Positions 23,156 through 31,154 of a stretch of DNA of 33,427 nt are shown piece by piece; the first letter of the stretch is position 1, and each line of letters begins with the position of its first letter. The notes beneath the pieces are model-generated. The model was not told the DNA's origin and searched no databases. It saw nothing but the letters and a program-made list of their open reading frames with translations. The stretch lies in the NCBI GenBank assembly GCA_026014565.1, contig JAOZIB010000030.1, positions 1 through 33,427 on the forward strand, given 5' to 3'. This stretch comes from Candidatus Bathyarchaeum sp. GTDB taxonomy: Archaea > Thermoproteota > Bathyarchaeia > Bathyarchaeales > Bathyarchaeaceae. The translations under genes were made by a program, and so were the position numbers.

Positions 23156-24136
23156 ATGCAAGTGAAGGGGCACGTCCTAATTCTTGTTGGGGGCGGAGGA
23201 CACGCTGGTTACGCGTACGCCTTAGCTCAGGCCCTTCATGACAAGATGAAGTTATCCTTTATTGTGCCCGAAGGAGACAAGCTCAGCGAAAAAAGACTAA
23301 AAAAATTTGGCCAAGTAAAATTTCTTATCAAGCCCCGAGGACCAAAAACCTCAACCCAACAATTCATTCCACGGTTAGCTAAATCCTTCATAAAATCTTT
23401 AGGTCAGCCCTTTACTGAATTTGATGTAGTAGTAAGTTCAGGAAGCAACTTCTGCGTTGTCCCCTCGATAATGGCGTGGATGCGAGGTGTTCCTGTAGTT
23501 AGCATGGAAAGCCCAGTTCGTTTCACAAAAGCTTCACGGACTGCCCGTATTCTTCAAAATTTTGCAGCAGTCACTGCCTTGCATTGGGAAGAACAAAAAA
23601 AGATACTAAAGGGCACCGTGGTTGGCCCAATATTTCCCAATGTAGAAGTTACCCCGGAAAACCAAGGCTATATTTTGGTAACAGGTGGAACCCATGGTCA
23701 TAAACTGTTGTTTAAAGCTCTAGATGAAAGCAACCTAACCAACGTTGTTTTGCAAACTGGCAAAAATGACCCTAAACCTTTTGCTGAAAGGCACCCCGAA
23801 TGGAAAGTTTTGGATTTCACAGACAAGTTTCAGGAGCTTATAGCCGGAGCTGAGGTTGTAGTTACCCATTTTGGGTTAACTGCCTTGGAGGCTGCTGTGG
23901 TGTACAAAAAACCTGTTGTTATTGTTTTGAATCCTGAATGGACACGAACCGTGGGAGCAGAAGATGCGAAAATATTTGCTAAAAAATTAAATGCTGTATT
24001 TATTTCTGAATCAACTGTGGAAACTCTCACGAATGCAATAGCAGAAGCAAAAACCAAAAAACCACTCAATTTGCCTTCTGGTGCGGAAAACCTAGCAAAT
24101 ATTATCGCTGATTTAGTAAATAAAAAACGAAAATAA
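23156..24136 (+). CDS. Glycosyltransferase, Alg14-Alg13-type fusion
   Basis: About 326 residues joining two half-domains of a GT28/MurG-like GT-B enzyme. The N-terminal half (HVLILVGGGGHAGYAYALAQ, then VVVSSGSNFCVVPSIMAW) is Alg14-like; the C-terminal half (ILVTGGTHGHKLLFKAL and VVTHFGLTALEAAVVYKKP) is Alg13-like and carries the UDP-GlcNAc site. In eukaryotes the two proteins together add the second GlcNAc to dolichol-PP-GlcNAc at the membrane. The start at 23156 fits homologues that open directly with the Gly-rich loop; an ATG at 23105 is also in frame. First gene of the glycan cluster. Confidence 0.85.
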   Translation: MQVKGHVLILVGGGGHAGYAYALAQALHDKMKLSFIVPEGDKLSEKRLKKFGQVKFLIKPRGPKTSTQQFIPRLAKSFIKSLGQPFTEFDVVVSSGSNFCVVPSIMAWMRGVPVVSMESPVRFTKASRTARILQNFAAVTALHWEEQKKILKGTVVGPIFPNVEVTPENQGYILVTGGTHGHKLLFKALDESNLTNVVLQTGKNDPKPFAERHPEWKVLDFTDKFQELIAGAEVVVTHFGLTALEAAVVYKKPVVIVLNPEWTRTVGAEDAKIFAKKLNAVFISESTVETLTNAIAEAKTKKPLNLPSGAENLANIIADLVNKKRK

Positions 24137-24185
24137 ACATTTATACTCTTTCCAGTTTAGGTGTTAATCAAAAGGTGATGGTCTG

Positions 24186-24620
24186 ATGATTGCTGAAACC
24201 GTAATTGTTGGAAAAAACGTTCAGATTGGCAAAAACGTTACCATATGGAATTATGTAGTCATAGGTGATAACGTCAAAATAGGTGATAACGTCAAAATCG
24301 GTAGCAGTTCCGACATTGGCCGAGACGTAACAATTGGAAACAACTGCTTGATTCAATGTCACGTAACTATTGGTAACCAAACCACAATCGGTGACGACAT
24401 ATTTCTTGGACCAAAAGTAACAATTCTTAACGACAAACACATCGACGGAAACATCCAACCCTGCACAATCAAAGACAAAGCAAGAATTGGCGGCGCAAGC
24501 ACAATTCTTCCTGGCGTAACAATAGGCAAAGACGCTCTTGTCGGTGCAGCCTCTGTTGTAACAAAAGACGTAGAAGCAGGAAAGATGGTTTACGGCAATC
24601 CAGCACGAGAAATCAGTTAA
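24186..24620 (+). CDS. Hexapeptide-repeat acetyltransferase (WbpD-like)
   Basis: A 144-residue left-handed beta-helix protein made almost entirely of I/V-G-x-x-x-x hexapeptides, ending with the typical GGASTILPGVTIGKDALVGAASVVTKDV and MVYGNPAR. It most resembles acetyltransferases acting on UDP-3-amino-sugars, such as WbpD. ATG follows AAAGGTGAT. An exact 18-bp tandem duplication at 24261-24296 adds one coil of the helix. With the downstream aminotransferase and dehydrogenase it would make a 3-acetamido uronic-acid or related sugar nucleotide. Confidence 0.9.
   Translation: MIAETVIVGKNVQIGKNVTIWNYVVIGDNVKIGDNVKIGSSSDIGRDVTIGNNCLIQCHVTIGNQTTIGDDIFLGPKVTILNDKHIDGNIQPCTIKDKARIGGASTILPGVTIGKDALVGAASVVTKDVEAGKMVYGNPAREIS
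24261..24296 (+). repeat. Exact 18-bp tandem duplication in the acetyltransferase gene
   Basis: Two adjacent identical copies of ATAGGTGATAACGTCAAA, each encoding one hexapeptide (IGDNVK). No mismatch, so the duplication is recent. Confidence 0.95.
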
Positions 24621-24755
24621 ATAAAACAAAAAATTGATTCAAAACTTATTTTATTTAACAATTAACTAAACTGCCCTTTAGATTACATTTATTAGTTTTC
24701 AGCCATCATGTAGTAAAGTTCCAGATGGAAACAATTTCAGCATGAGGCTTAGCAC

Positions 24756-25607
24756 ATGGTTAAACCGGTAGTTTTGGTTGTTGGTTTGGGTGAAGTAGGG
24801 CGCTCCTTGTATGAGCTACTAAAACAGAGTAAAAAATTCGAACTTTACTGTTATGATGTCGACAAACAAAAAATGCAAGACATCAGACAAGACAAAATCC
24901 CAAAAAAACTTGATGTAATGTATATTTGCTATCCATGTGGTAACCAAGAAAATTTCGTAAAACTAACAGTGGATTACATGAACAAATTCACATCAGAACT
25001 AACAATCATCAATAGCACTGTTCCTCCGGGAACCACCCAACAAGTGCACCAGATTACTGGAGGCAACTTGGTTCATTCTCCAATCAGGGGAATGCACAGT
25101 AGCCTAGAAACAATGAAACGAGATTTGCTGTTTTGGACAAAATTCATAGGTGGCATAGATCAAAAATCCGCTGAATTGGCTCACAAACACTTTGAAGAAC
25201 TCGGATTAAAAACCAAAGTGTTAACAGGAGCCACAGAAACAGAACTGGCTAAACTGTTTTCAACAACTTACCGTGCATGGATGATTGCTTGTTTCCAAGA
25301 AATGCACAGGATCTCAAGAAACTTCGAAGCAGATTTCAGTCAAATCATCGAATTTTTGCAAGATACCCATTCTGTTCGGTTTGATAGACCAATCCATTTT
25401 CCGGGCGTCATTGGGGGACACTGTTTGATTCCTAACACTGAATTGCTTTCAAAAGTTTATGATTCAGAATTCCTCAAGCTGATATTATCTTCAAACGAAA
25501 AACGAAAAACGGAAATGAATAACCCAAAAATTGCTGCTGACGTAGAAAAAATTCAAGAAAAAGTCAAGTCCTTTGAAGAAAAAATATCAAAATGGAATAA
25601 TCCTTAA
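24756..25607 (+). CDS. Short UDP-sugar dehydrogenase-like protein
   Basis: A 283-residue protein with the N-terminal NAD-binding Rossmann fold (VVLVVGLGEVGRSLYELL, 5-22), STVPPGTT (87-94), the Lys in ETELAKLFS (K166) and the catalytic-Cys loop PGVIGGHCLIPN (C223), as in UDP-glucose/UDP-ManNAc 6-dehydrogenases. The usual C-terminal UDP-binding domain (about 130-150 residues) is absent; the protein ends with a Lys/Glu helix. It could be a compact member of the family with another substrate, or need a partner. No truncation mark is seen in the DNA. ATG follows GAGGC. Confidence 0.75.
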   Translation: MVKPVVLVVGLGEVGRSLYELLKQSKKFELYCYDVDKQKMQDIRQDKIPKKLDVMYICYPCGNQENFVKLTVDYMNKFTSELTIINSTVPPGTTQQVHQITGGNLVHSPIRGMHSSLETMKRDLLFWTKFIGGIDQKSAELAHKHFEELGLKTKVLTGATETELAKLFSTTYRAWMIACFQEMHRISRNFEADFSQIIEFLQDTHSVRFDRPIHFPGVIGGHCLIPNTELLSKVYDSEFLKLILSSNEKRKTEMNNPKIAADVEKIQEKVKSFEEKISKWNNP

Positions 25608-25649
25608 TGGATTGTTTTTGAAATTAACAAACAAAGCTGGGTGGAAAAA

Positions 25650-26756
25650 GTGAAGCGTAAAATACCAATCGCGAAACCTGAAATTGGAACAGAAGAAATG
25701 GAAGCCGTGAAAGAGGTTCTTGAATCTGGCATGTTGGTTCAGGGACAAAAAGTCAAAGAATTGGAAGAAAATTTTGCATCATGCATTGGAGTTGAACATG
25801 CTGTTGCTGTGAGTAATGGAACAGTTGCGTTGGATGTAGCTCTTAAAGCACTTAACATTGGTCCAGGTGATGAGGTCATAACTTCTGCTTTTTCGTTTGT
25901 TGCTTCTGGTAACTGTATTTTGTTTCAAAACGCAAAACCCGTATTTGCTGACATAGACCCCAAAACCTTCAATATTGATCCATCGGATGTGGCTGAAAAA
26001 ATTACTTCTAAAACTAAAGCCATAATTCCCATTCACATCTTTGGGCAACCGGCAAAGATGGATGCCATAAAAGAAATTGCAGAAGACAACAAAATTTTTG
26101 TAGTTGAAGATGCCGCTCAGGCTCATGGGGCAGAGTACAAAGGACAAAAAGCTGGCAGCATGGGAACGATGGGCTGTTTTAGTCTTTATGCGACAAAGAA
26201 TATGATGACCGGGGAAGGAGGAATTATTACTTCTAACGACCAAAAACTTGCAGATATGATGCGCCTGATTAGAAGCCATGGTGAAGTAAAAAAGTACACT
26301 CACGATATTTTAGGATATAATTACCGTTTGACCAACCTTAATGCCTCGATTGGGTTAGTTCAACTGAAAAAACTTGAAAGATTTAACCAAAAAAGAAGAG
26401 AAAACGCGAAGCTCTTAACCAAAGGAGTCGAAGCAATCAAAGGATTAACTGCTCCATTTGTGGATTCTGATGTTAAACATGTTTTCCATCAATACGTTCT
26501 ACGGATAGAAGACGAGTTTCCCATGAGCAGAGACGAGCTTTCCAGTTATCTGCCTGACAAGGGCGTTGGTGTTGCCGTTCATTATCCAATTCCAATTTAC
26601 AATCAACCCTTATATCAAAAACTAGGATACAGCAAAGTGAAATGTCCTAACACCGAAGACGCTTGCAATCGAGTGTTGAGCTTACCTGTTCATCCTAGCG
26701 TGACCAAAGAAGATATTGATTACATTGTAACCGCTCTGAAAGAAATTGCAAAGTAG
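25650..26756 (+). CDS. DegT/DnrJ/EryC1-family sugar aminotransferase
   Basis: About 368 residues, a PLP enzyme that aminates a keto-sugar nucleotide (WbpE/ArnB-like). It begins IPIAKPEIGTEE, has VSNGTVALDVAL (PLP phosphate region), VVEDAAQAHGAEY (Asp 154 from this start, pyridine N contact) and the Schiff-base Lys 183 in SLYATKNMMTGEGG. Two GTG starts compete: 25641 and 25650; the second has GGGTGG at normal distance. The adjacent acetyltransferase would act on its amino product. Confidence 0.94.
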   Translation: MKRKIPIAKPEIGTEEMEAVKEVLESGMLVQGQKVKELEENFASCIGVEHAVAVSNGTVALDVALKALNIGPGDEVITSAFSFVASGNCILFQNAKPVFADIDPKTFNIDPSDVAEKITSKTKAIIPIHIFGQPAKMDAIKEIAEDNKIFVVEDAAQAHGAEYKGQKAGSMGTMGCFSLYATKNMMTGEGGIITSNDQKLADMMRLIRSHGEVKKYTHDILGYNYRLTNLNASIGLVQLKKLERFNQKRRENAKLLTKGVEAIKGLTAPFVDSDVKHVFHQYVLRIEDEFPMSRDELSSYLPDKGVGVAVHYPIPIYNQPLYQKLGYSKVKCPNTEDACNRVLSLPVHPSVTKEDIDYIVTALKEIAK

Positions 26757-26824
26757 GATTAATATTCTGTTCACTATGTTTCAATCGAATTTAGTAGTGT
26801 TTCACGGGCAGGATGAAAACAAAA

Positions 26825-27760
26825 ATGAAAGTTGTAATGGTCAATGATTGCTCATTTGTCGGAGAAACTCTACTCAAAAATCTTCCAAAAGAAATTGATT
26901 CAGTTCATTTGAAAAGGTCAAGAAATTTTTTTGACAAAACATTCAAGATAGCTTGGAAAATTTCTAGGTCAAAAGGAGATGTTTATCATTTCAATTATCT
27001 GCTTCAAGATTGTTATATTGGTTCAAAATTAGGAAAGCGGCCATTAGTTGGTCACGCTCATGGAACTGATGTAAGAAAAAATCTTAACCATTTTGTTTGG
27101 AAACGCATTGTTAAACATAATTTAAAGAAATGTGACGTAATACTTGTTAGCACTCCGGACATACTTGAAGCTGCACAAAATTATCGTGAAGATGCAGAAT
27201 ATCTTCCAAATCCGGTTGATTCTACCCTTTTTTATCCAAAGCCAGTTAATGAGCAAAACGAAAAGTTGAAAGTTTTAATTGCCAGTGACTCAAACTGGAG
27301 TGTAAAAGGCACTGATATTGCTATACATGCATTAGCCCATGTAAAAAATGAGGTTGAAATTTCTCTTATTAGAAAAGGTGTAGATTTTACAAAGACTGTG
27401 GCTTTGGCAGAGTCGTTAGGTTTGCATCTAAATATTTTGCAGCCAACAGCCCATGAAAACATGAATGAATATTTTTGGAACGCTGACTTGGTGATTGACC
27501 GGTTTAAGCTTGGGTCTCTTGGTTTGATTTCTTTAGAAGCAATTGCATGTGGTAGGCCAGTTTTGAATTTTGTTTCTTCTGATTATAAACAATATGAAGA
27601 TTTTCCAATAAAAGAAATTGATTCGGTAGAAAAAATTGTTGAACTACTAAAGAATCTGTCCCCAAAATTGTGGGAGTCAGAATATGATTATGTAAAAAAG
27701 CATCATGATAGTAAATTAATCGGGGAAAAAATGGCAAAAATTTATGAATCTCTAATTTGA
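26825..27760 (+). CDS. Glycosyltransferase family 4-like
   Basis: About 311 residues, GT-B fold. The middle holds LVGHAHGTDVRKN and LVSTPDILE, then EYLPNPVDSTLFYP; the C-terminal half has the donor-binding LGSLGLISLEAIACGRPVLN motif, with Glu of the E-x7-E pattern. It would transfer a sugar to a lipid-linked or protein-linked acceptor. The ATG at 26813 has the AGG directly against it; the ATG at 26825 is better spaced from GGCAGGATGA. Last gene of the plus-strand cluster; its end overlaps the broken winged-helix gene on the other strand. Confidence 0.85.
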   Translation: MKVVMVNDCSFVGETLLKNLPKEIDSVHLKRSRNFFDKTFKIAWKISRSKGDVYHFNYLLQDCYIGSKLGKRPLVGHAHGTDVRKNLNHFVWKRIVKHNLKKCDVILVSTPDILEAAQNYREDAEYLPNPVDSTLFYPKPVNEQNEKLKVLIASDSNWSVKGTDIAIHALAHVKNEVEISLIRKGVDFTKTVALAESLGLHLNILQPTAHENMNEYFWNADLVIDRFKLGSLGLISLEAIACGRPVLNFVSSDYKQYEDFPIKEIDSVEKIVELLKNLSPKLWESEYDYVKKHHDSKLIGEKMAKIYESLI

Positions 27761-27887
27761 ACAAAATTGTGTTTTGCGAGAAATTCTGTTAGGCCCTCAC
27801 TGGTAGTGTTGGTCAAGTTGGTGCGTTTGGATACGTCCTTTATGTGATCCATTGACCTTTTTCTAGTAATTGAAGAACCGTTTTCAT
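27742..27887 (-). pseudogene. Small winged-helix-like gene with a frameshift
   Basis: The ATG at 27887 overlaps the CDF stop (ATGA), and the first frame reads MKTVLQLLEKGQWIT before a TAA at 27840. The next frame continues KDVSKRTNLTNTTSEG then LTEFLAKHNFVQIRDS and stops at 27742. Joined, the two pieces form a helix-turn-helix of about 50 residues like small archaeal winged-helix proteins; one missing base at about 27842-27846 accounts for the break. It may be a true pseudogene, a sequencing error or a programmed shift. The end runs under the 3' end of the GT4 gene. Confidence 0.55.
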
Positions 27888-28765
27888 GGCGTGTTTGTGT
27901 CGCGTTCTTCGCAAACCATGCCGGTGCAGTGGTATTTGCTTTCGAGTTCAATAGTTGAGTGTTCAATATGATGTTTGAGCAAAGTTTCTTTGATGATGTG
28001 TTTTGTTGGTTCAGGGTTTTTGAGGGTTTGGTTATCCAGTACTACATGGGCAGTGAACACGTCGGTTTCTCCTTCTAGTGACCATATGTGGATGTCGTGG
28101 ATTCCAAGGACGCCTTGGATGTTTTGGAGGTCTTTTTTGACTTTTTGTAGGTTGATGTGTTTGGGGACTCCTTGCATGAGGATGTTTATGGCTTCTCGTA
28201 GGCTTTTAGTTACGTTGTAGATTATGAAAATGGTCAAGCCGATGGTCAAGATTGGGTCAAGGATGTAAACTTTCCCAAAGTAAATGATTACTGCGCCTAC
28301 AAGGATTGCTGCCCAGCCCAGAACGTCTTCCAGAAGGTGCCATGAGAGGACTTTTTCGTTGAGGCTTTCTCCTTTTTTCAGGGAAATGAATCCCAGTCCA
28401 TTGAACACTATGCCGATGATTGCAATGCCTAACATTCCTGTGGAGTTTACTGTTTCGGGATTGATGAGTCGGGGGATGGCTTGGAACATTATGAGTATAG
28501 AGCCACCTACTAATATGCTGGCAGAAATTATTGCAGAAAACAGGGACAGACGTTGGTATCCAAAAGTTCGGTTGACGTCTGGAGATTTTTTTGCTCCCCG
28601 TTCAAACAGCCATGAAACCAACAGCGCGACGCTGTCACCAAAATCGTGTAGAGCATCAGACAATATCGCAAGGCTGTTTGTCCAAAATCCGCCAAAGATT
28701 TCTAAAACTGTAAAAGCTAGGTTTAAAAATGCAGCCAAGCGAACTCTTTTTTCCCGTTCAGGCAT
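27884..28765 (-). CDS. Cation diffusion facilitator (zinc/metal exporter)
   Basis: A 293-residue CDF transporter with six predicted helices between about 8 and 185. The metal site in helix 2 reads LSDALHDFGDS (D37, H40/D41, D44) and helix 5 contains HLLEDVLGW. The C-terminal cytosolic domain with HIHIWSLEG and a His/Cys-containing end (KYHCTGMVCEE) is complete. CDF proteins export Zn, Fe or other divalent ions against protons. A TATA-like CTTTTTATC lies about 25 nt before the ATG with no ribosome binding site, suggesting a leaderless message. Its stop overlaps the start of a frameshifted helix-turn-helix gene. Confidence 0.93.
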   Translation of the reverse strand: MPEREKRVRLAAFLNLAFTVLEIFGGFWTNSLAILSDALHDFGDSVALLVSWLFERGAKKSPDVNRTFGYQRLSLFSAIISASILVGGSILIMFQAIPRLINPETVNSTGMLGIAIIGIVFNGLGFISLKKGESLNEKVLSWHLLEDVLGWAAILVGAVIIYFGKVYILDPILTIGLTIFIIYNVTKSLREAINILMQGVPKHINLQKVKKDLQNIQGVLGIHDIHIWSLEGETDVFTAHVVLDNQTLKNPEPTKHIIKETLLKHHIEHSTIELESKYHCTGMVCEERDTNTP

Positions 28766-29194
28766 AAAATACAGTAACTTTACGAGCTGATAAAAAGCTA
28801 TCCAAAACAGTGATTTTTTGTTTTCTGTTGTGTTTTTTCTGTAAAAAGGTTGTTTTCGACATTGTGCCTCTATTAGTATTCAAATATTTTCTGTAACATG
28901 GTCTATTTCCTTTCCGAAAATAACGTTTGAACCGAATTGCGTTGTTGGTTTTTTGGTTTAGAACGTTTGTGTTGTTTTTTTAAAGTTAACAGATATCAGG
29001 CAAATTATATGGTTAATCTGTGGTTGTAAATACATTTGGGCTTTTTTGGTTATTTGTTGTGTAATAGTCAAGATTAGCTGTTGTTTTTTGATCCAAATGC
29101 TCTATATTCATTGTGTTGTGTATTGTTTGCAAAGTATGCTTTTAAATAGCTGTAATTTAATTTTTTTGAATTCAAATTTGGAGATGAAAAATAC
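28766..29194. other. 429-bp AT-rich divergent intergenic region
   Basis: T-rich on the plus strand, no convincing reading frame or RNA on either strand. It holds the CDF promoter at its left end and, at 29130-29142, GCTTTTAAATAGC, a good TATA candidate for the polyamine operon. Confidence 0.6.
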
Positions 29195-30262
29195 GTGGAT
29201 GTTCCTTTGACAAAAAAGGTTGAAGGTTTCACTGTGGAAAAAAAATCAGTTTCCCAGCTTCTTTCTGAAATGGGCAAAACAGCATATCAAGGCAGAAAAT
29301 TGTCTGAAGCTGTGGATCTTTGGGAGCGCATGATAAAAGAAGACGACCTAGTTATCGTTTTAGGGCTGGCAGGTTCTATGAGCACTGCTGGTCAATGGAC
29401 TTTGGTTAATTGGCTTGTTCAGAATCGTTTTGTTGATGTTATAGTTTCAACTGGAGCAAACGTTTCAGAAGACATTGTTGATGCCATGGGTCTTGGATAC
29501 TATCAAGGTGATGCAAACGCCAACGATGAAGAACTCCTCAAGGCTGACATAAACCGCTACTATGATGTTTTCGGCATAGAAACCGATTACAGAAAAATGG
29601 AAGAACTAGTAACAGAGTTTTTGTTGACTTTAAAGACAGATCATCCCTATTCTTCTATGGAAATTTTACATTTATTGGGTAAATGGCTGGGCAAAAAGAA
29701 CATCCCCAGCATAACTGCAACCGCTGCAGCGAATGGAGTTCCTGTTTTTAGTCCAGCAATGTTGGATAGTGCCTATGGAGAAACTGTTTTGATGGCCAAA
29801 AATCAGGGTCATAACTTGATTGTTGATCAAGTCAAAGAGTTTGACCAGTTTGTTAGCATCGGTGAAAAAACCAAAAACACTGCCGTGATTTACGTGGGTG
29901 GTGGAGTTCCTAAAGATTTTACTCAGTTGCTAGCGATTTCGATTTCCCCAAAAACAAACGACCAAGAAATCAACGGTCGTTCCGGTAACTGTCGTAAGAG
30001 TTTGCAGGAATATTATTACCCTCACAAGTATGCCCTTCAGATTACAACAGATTCTCCCCAGTGGGGTGGCTTGTCAGGTTGCACCTTGGAAGAAGCCAAA
30101 AGTTGGGGAAAAGTTGATGTAAATGGCAGAGACATTACCTGTTACTGTGACGCAACAATCGCATTGCCCCTGATTACTCATGCTCTTAATGAGCGTTTAG
30201 ACTCAAATGTACGAAAAAACCGGGCTCCAGACCTTTCTTGGCTGTTCCCAAAACAAAAATGA
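29195..30262 (+). CDS. Deoxyhypusine-synthase-like protein (SpeY-like)
   Basis: A 355-residue member of the deoxyhypusine synthase family, which moves an aminobutyl group using NAD and a Lys-imine. LGLAGSMSTAG, VSTGANVSEDIVDAMG and the active-site segment AKSWGKV (W304, K306, aligned with human W327 and K329) are present. The canonical stretch PKHHIxNAN, with the substrate His, is instead PKDFTQLLA followed by an insertion, and ITTDSPQWGGLSGC replaces the usual sequence. That form resembles bacterial DHS homologues reported to make homospermidine rather than modify IF5A. GTG start with GGAGATGA. Arginine decarboxylase follows 26 nt downstream. Confidence 0.85.
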   Translation: MDVPLTKKVEGFTVEKKSVSQLLSEMGKTAYQGRKLSEAVDLWERMIKEDDLVIVLGLAGSMSTAGQWTLVNWLVQNRFVDVIVSTGANVSEDIVDAMGLGYYQGDANANDEELLKADINRYYDVFGIETDYRKMEELVTEFLLTLKTDHPYSSMEILHLLGKWLGKKNIPSITATAAANGVPVFSPAMLDSAYGETVLMAKNQGHNLIVDQVKEFDQFVSIGEKTKNTAVIYVGGGVPKDFTQLLAISISPKTNDQEINGRSGNCRKSLQEYYYPHKYALQITTDSPQWGGLSGCTLEEAKSWGKVDVNGRDITCYCDATIALPLITHALNERLDSNVRKNRAPDLSWLFPKQK

Positions 30263-30288
30263 AAATGGAATAGGAGAAAAACAAACAA

Positions 30289-30831
30289 ATGATTCCAAAA
30301 CAAGTATTCTTAACCAAAGGCGTAGGAAAACACAAAGACTATCTACAATCTTTTGAATTGGCGTTGCGTGGTGCAGGTATTCAAGCCTGCAACATCGTAA
30401 CTGTCTCCAGTATTTTGCCCCCTGGATGCGAAATTATCACCAAGGAACAAGGATTGAAAAGTTTGCATCCTGGAGAAATCACCTTTGCTGTTATGTCCAA
30501 AAATTCTGTAAAAGAGCCTCACAGACAAATTGCAGCTTCTATCGGTATGGCTGTTCCCTCAAACAAAGACAGTTACGGTTATCTTTCCGAGCACCACTCC
30601 TATGGAGAAACTGCTGAAGTTGCTGGAAACTATGCTGAAGACTTAGCTGCAACTATGCTTGCTACGACCATGGGTATTCCCTTTGATTCAGAGCAAGCTT
30701 GGAACGAAAAAAAACAGATATTTCAAACCAGTGGCATGATTATCAAGACCAACAACATTACCCAGTCGGCTAAAGGCGACAAAAACGGTTTGTGGACTAC
30801 TGTTCTTGCTGCTGCAGTTTTTGTACCTTAA
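30289..30831 (+). CDS. pdaD: Pyruvoyl-dependent arginine decarboxylase
   Basis: A 180-residue proenzyme that cleaves itself between Ser40 and Ser41 in [13 protein letters not shown], turning the second Ser into the pyruvoyl cofactor; the alpha chain then decarboxylates arginine to agmatine. The pattern VSSILPPG, the [10 protein letters not shown] strand and [11 protein letters not shown] match the archaeal PvlArgDC family and its length. ATG after TAGGAGA. It is downstream of the deoxyhypusine-synthase-like gene, so agmatine and its products probably feed that enzyme. Confidence 0.94.
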   Translation: MIPKQVFLTKGVGKHKDYLQSFELALRGAGIQACNIVTVSSILPPGCEIITKEQGLKSLHPGEITFAVMSKNSVKEPHRQIAASIGMAVPSNKDSYGYLSEHHSYGETAEVAGNYAEDLAATMLATTMGIPFDSEQAWNEKKQIFQTSGMIIKTNNITQSAKGDKNGLWTTVLAAAVFVP

Positions 30832-31073
30832 ACTCTTAGGTACAAAATCTGTTCTATTTTTATTCTGATTAAACTGTGTTGTTTTTCCGCCAACACTTTG
30901 TACTAGATTTGGTGTTGTTAGATATATTCCATTTTTTCTTGTTTTTAGTTTGTTTATTTCTTTGCTAAGTGGTTTGTATCTTACGTAAATCACACAAATT
31001 CCAGTAACCGAAACAGCAAGATTTTGCCAATATGTGGAGAACCAAGCGTACCTCAGTCCAGTATTTCAGTCAT
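30832..31073 (-). pseudogene. Small single-TM membrane protein, frameshifted
   Basis: An ATG at 31073 opens MTEIL and then stops at TGA (31053). The next frame, read from 31061, gives LRYAWFSTYWQNLAVSV then TGICVIYVRYKPLSKEI, a hydrophobic helix followed by a basic stretch. The near-duplicate CTGGA/CTGAG at 31052-31061 explains the break: removing five bases joins the frames into MTEILRYAWFSTYWQNL.... TTTTTATCC lies 25-28 nt before the ATG, so a leaderless promoter is present. The natural end is unclear because the frame stays open into the decarboxylase antisense strand. Confidence 0.5.
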
Positions 31074-31154
31074 CGTTGGTCAGTAACATTTCTTGTGGAT
31101 AAAAATTATGCTTAACTTTTTTGATGAATGGCTAGTTGCTTGGCTAATATTTTT

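Noticed and set aside
24168-24629. 153-residue minus-strand frame
   Set aside because: Antisense to the hexapeptide acetyltransferase; its apparent repeats mirror the hexapeptide code.
28284-28790. 168-residue plus-strand frame
   Set aside because: Antisense to the CDF transporter, whose helices and metal residues are evident.
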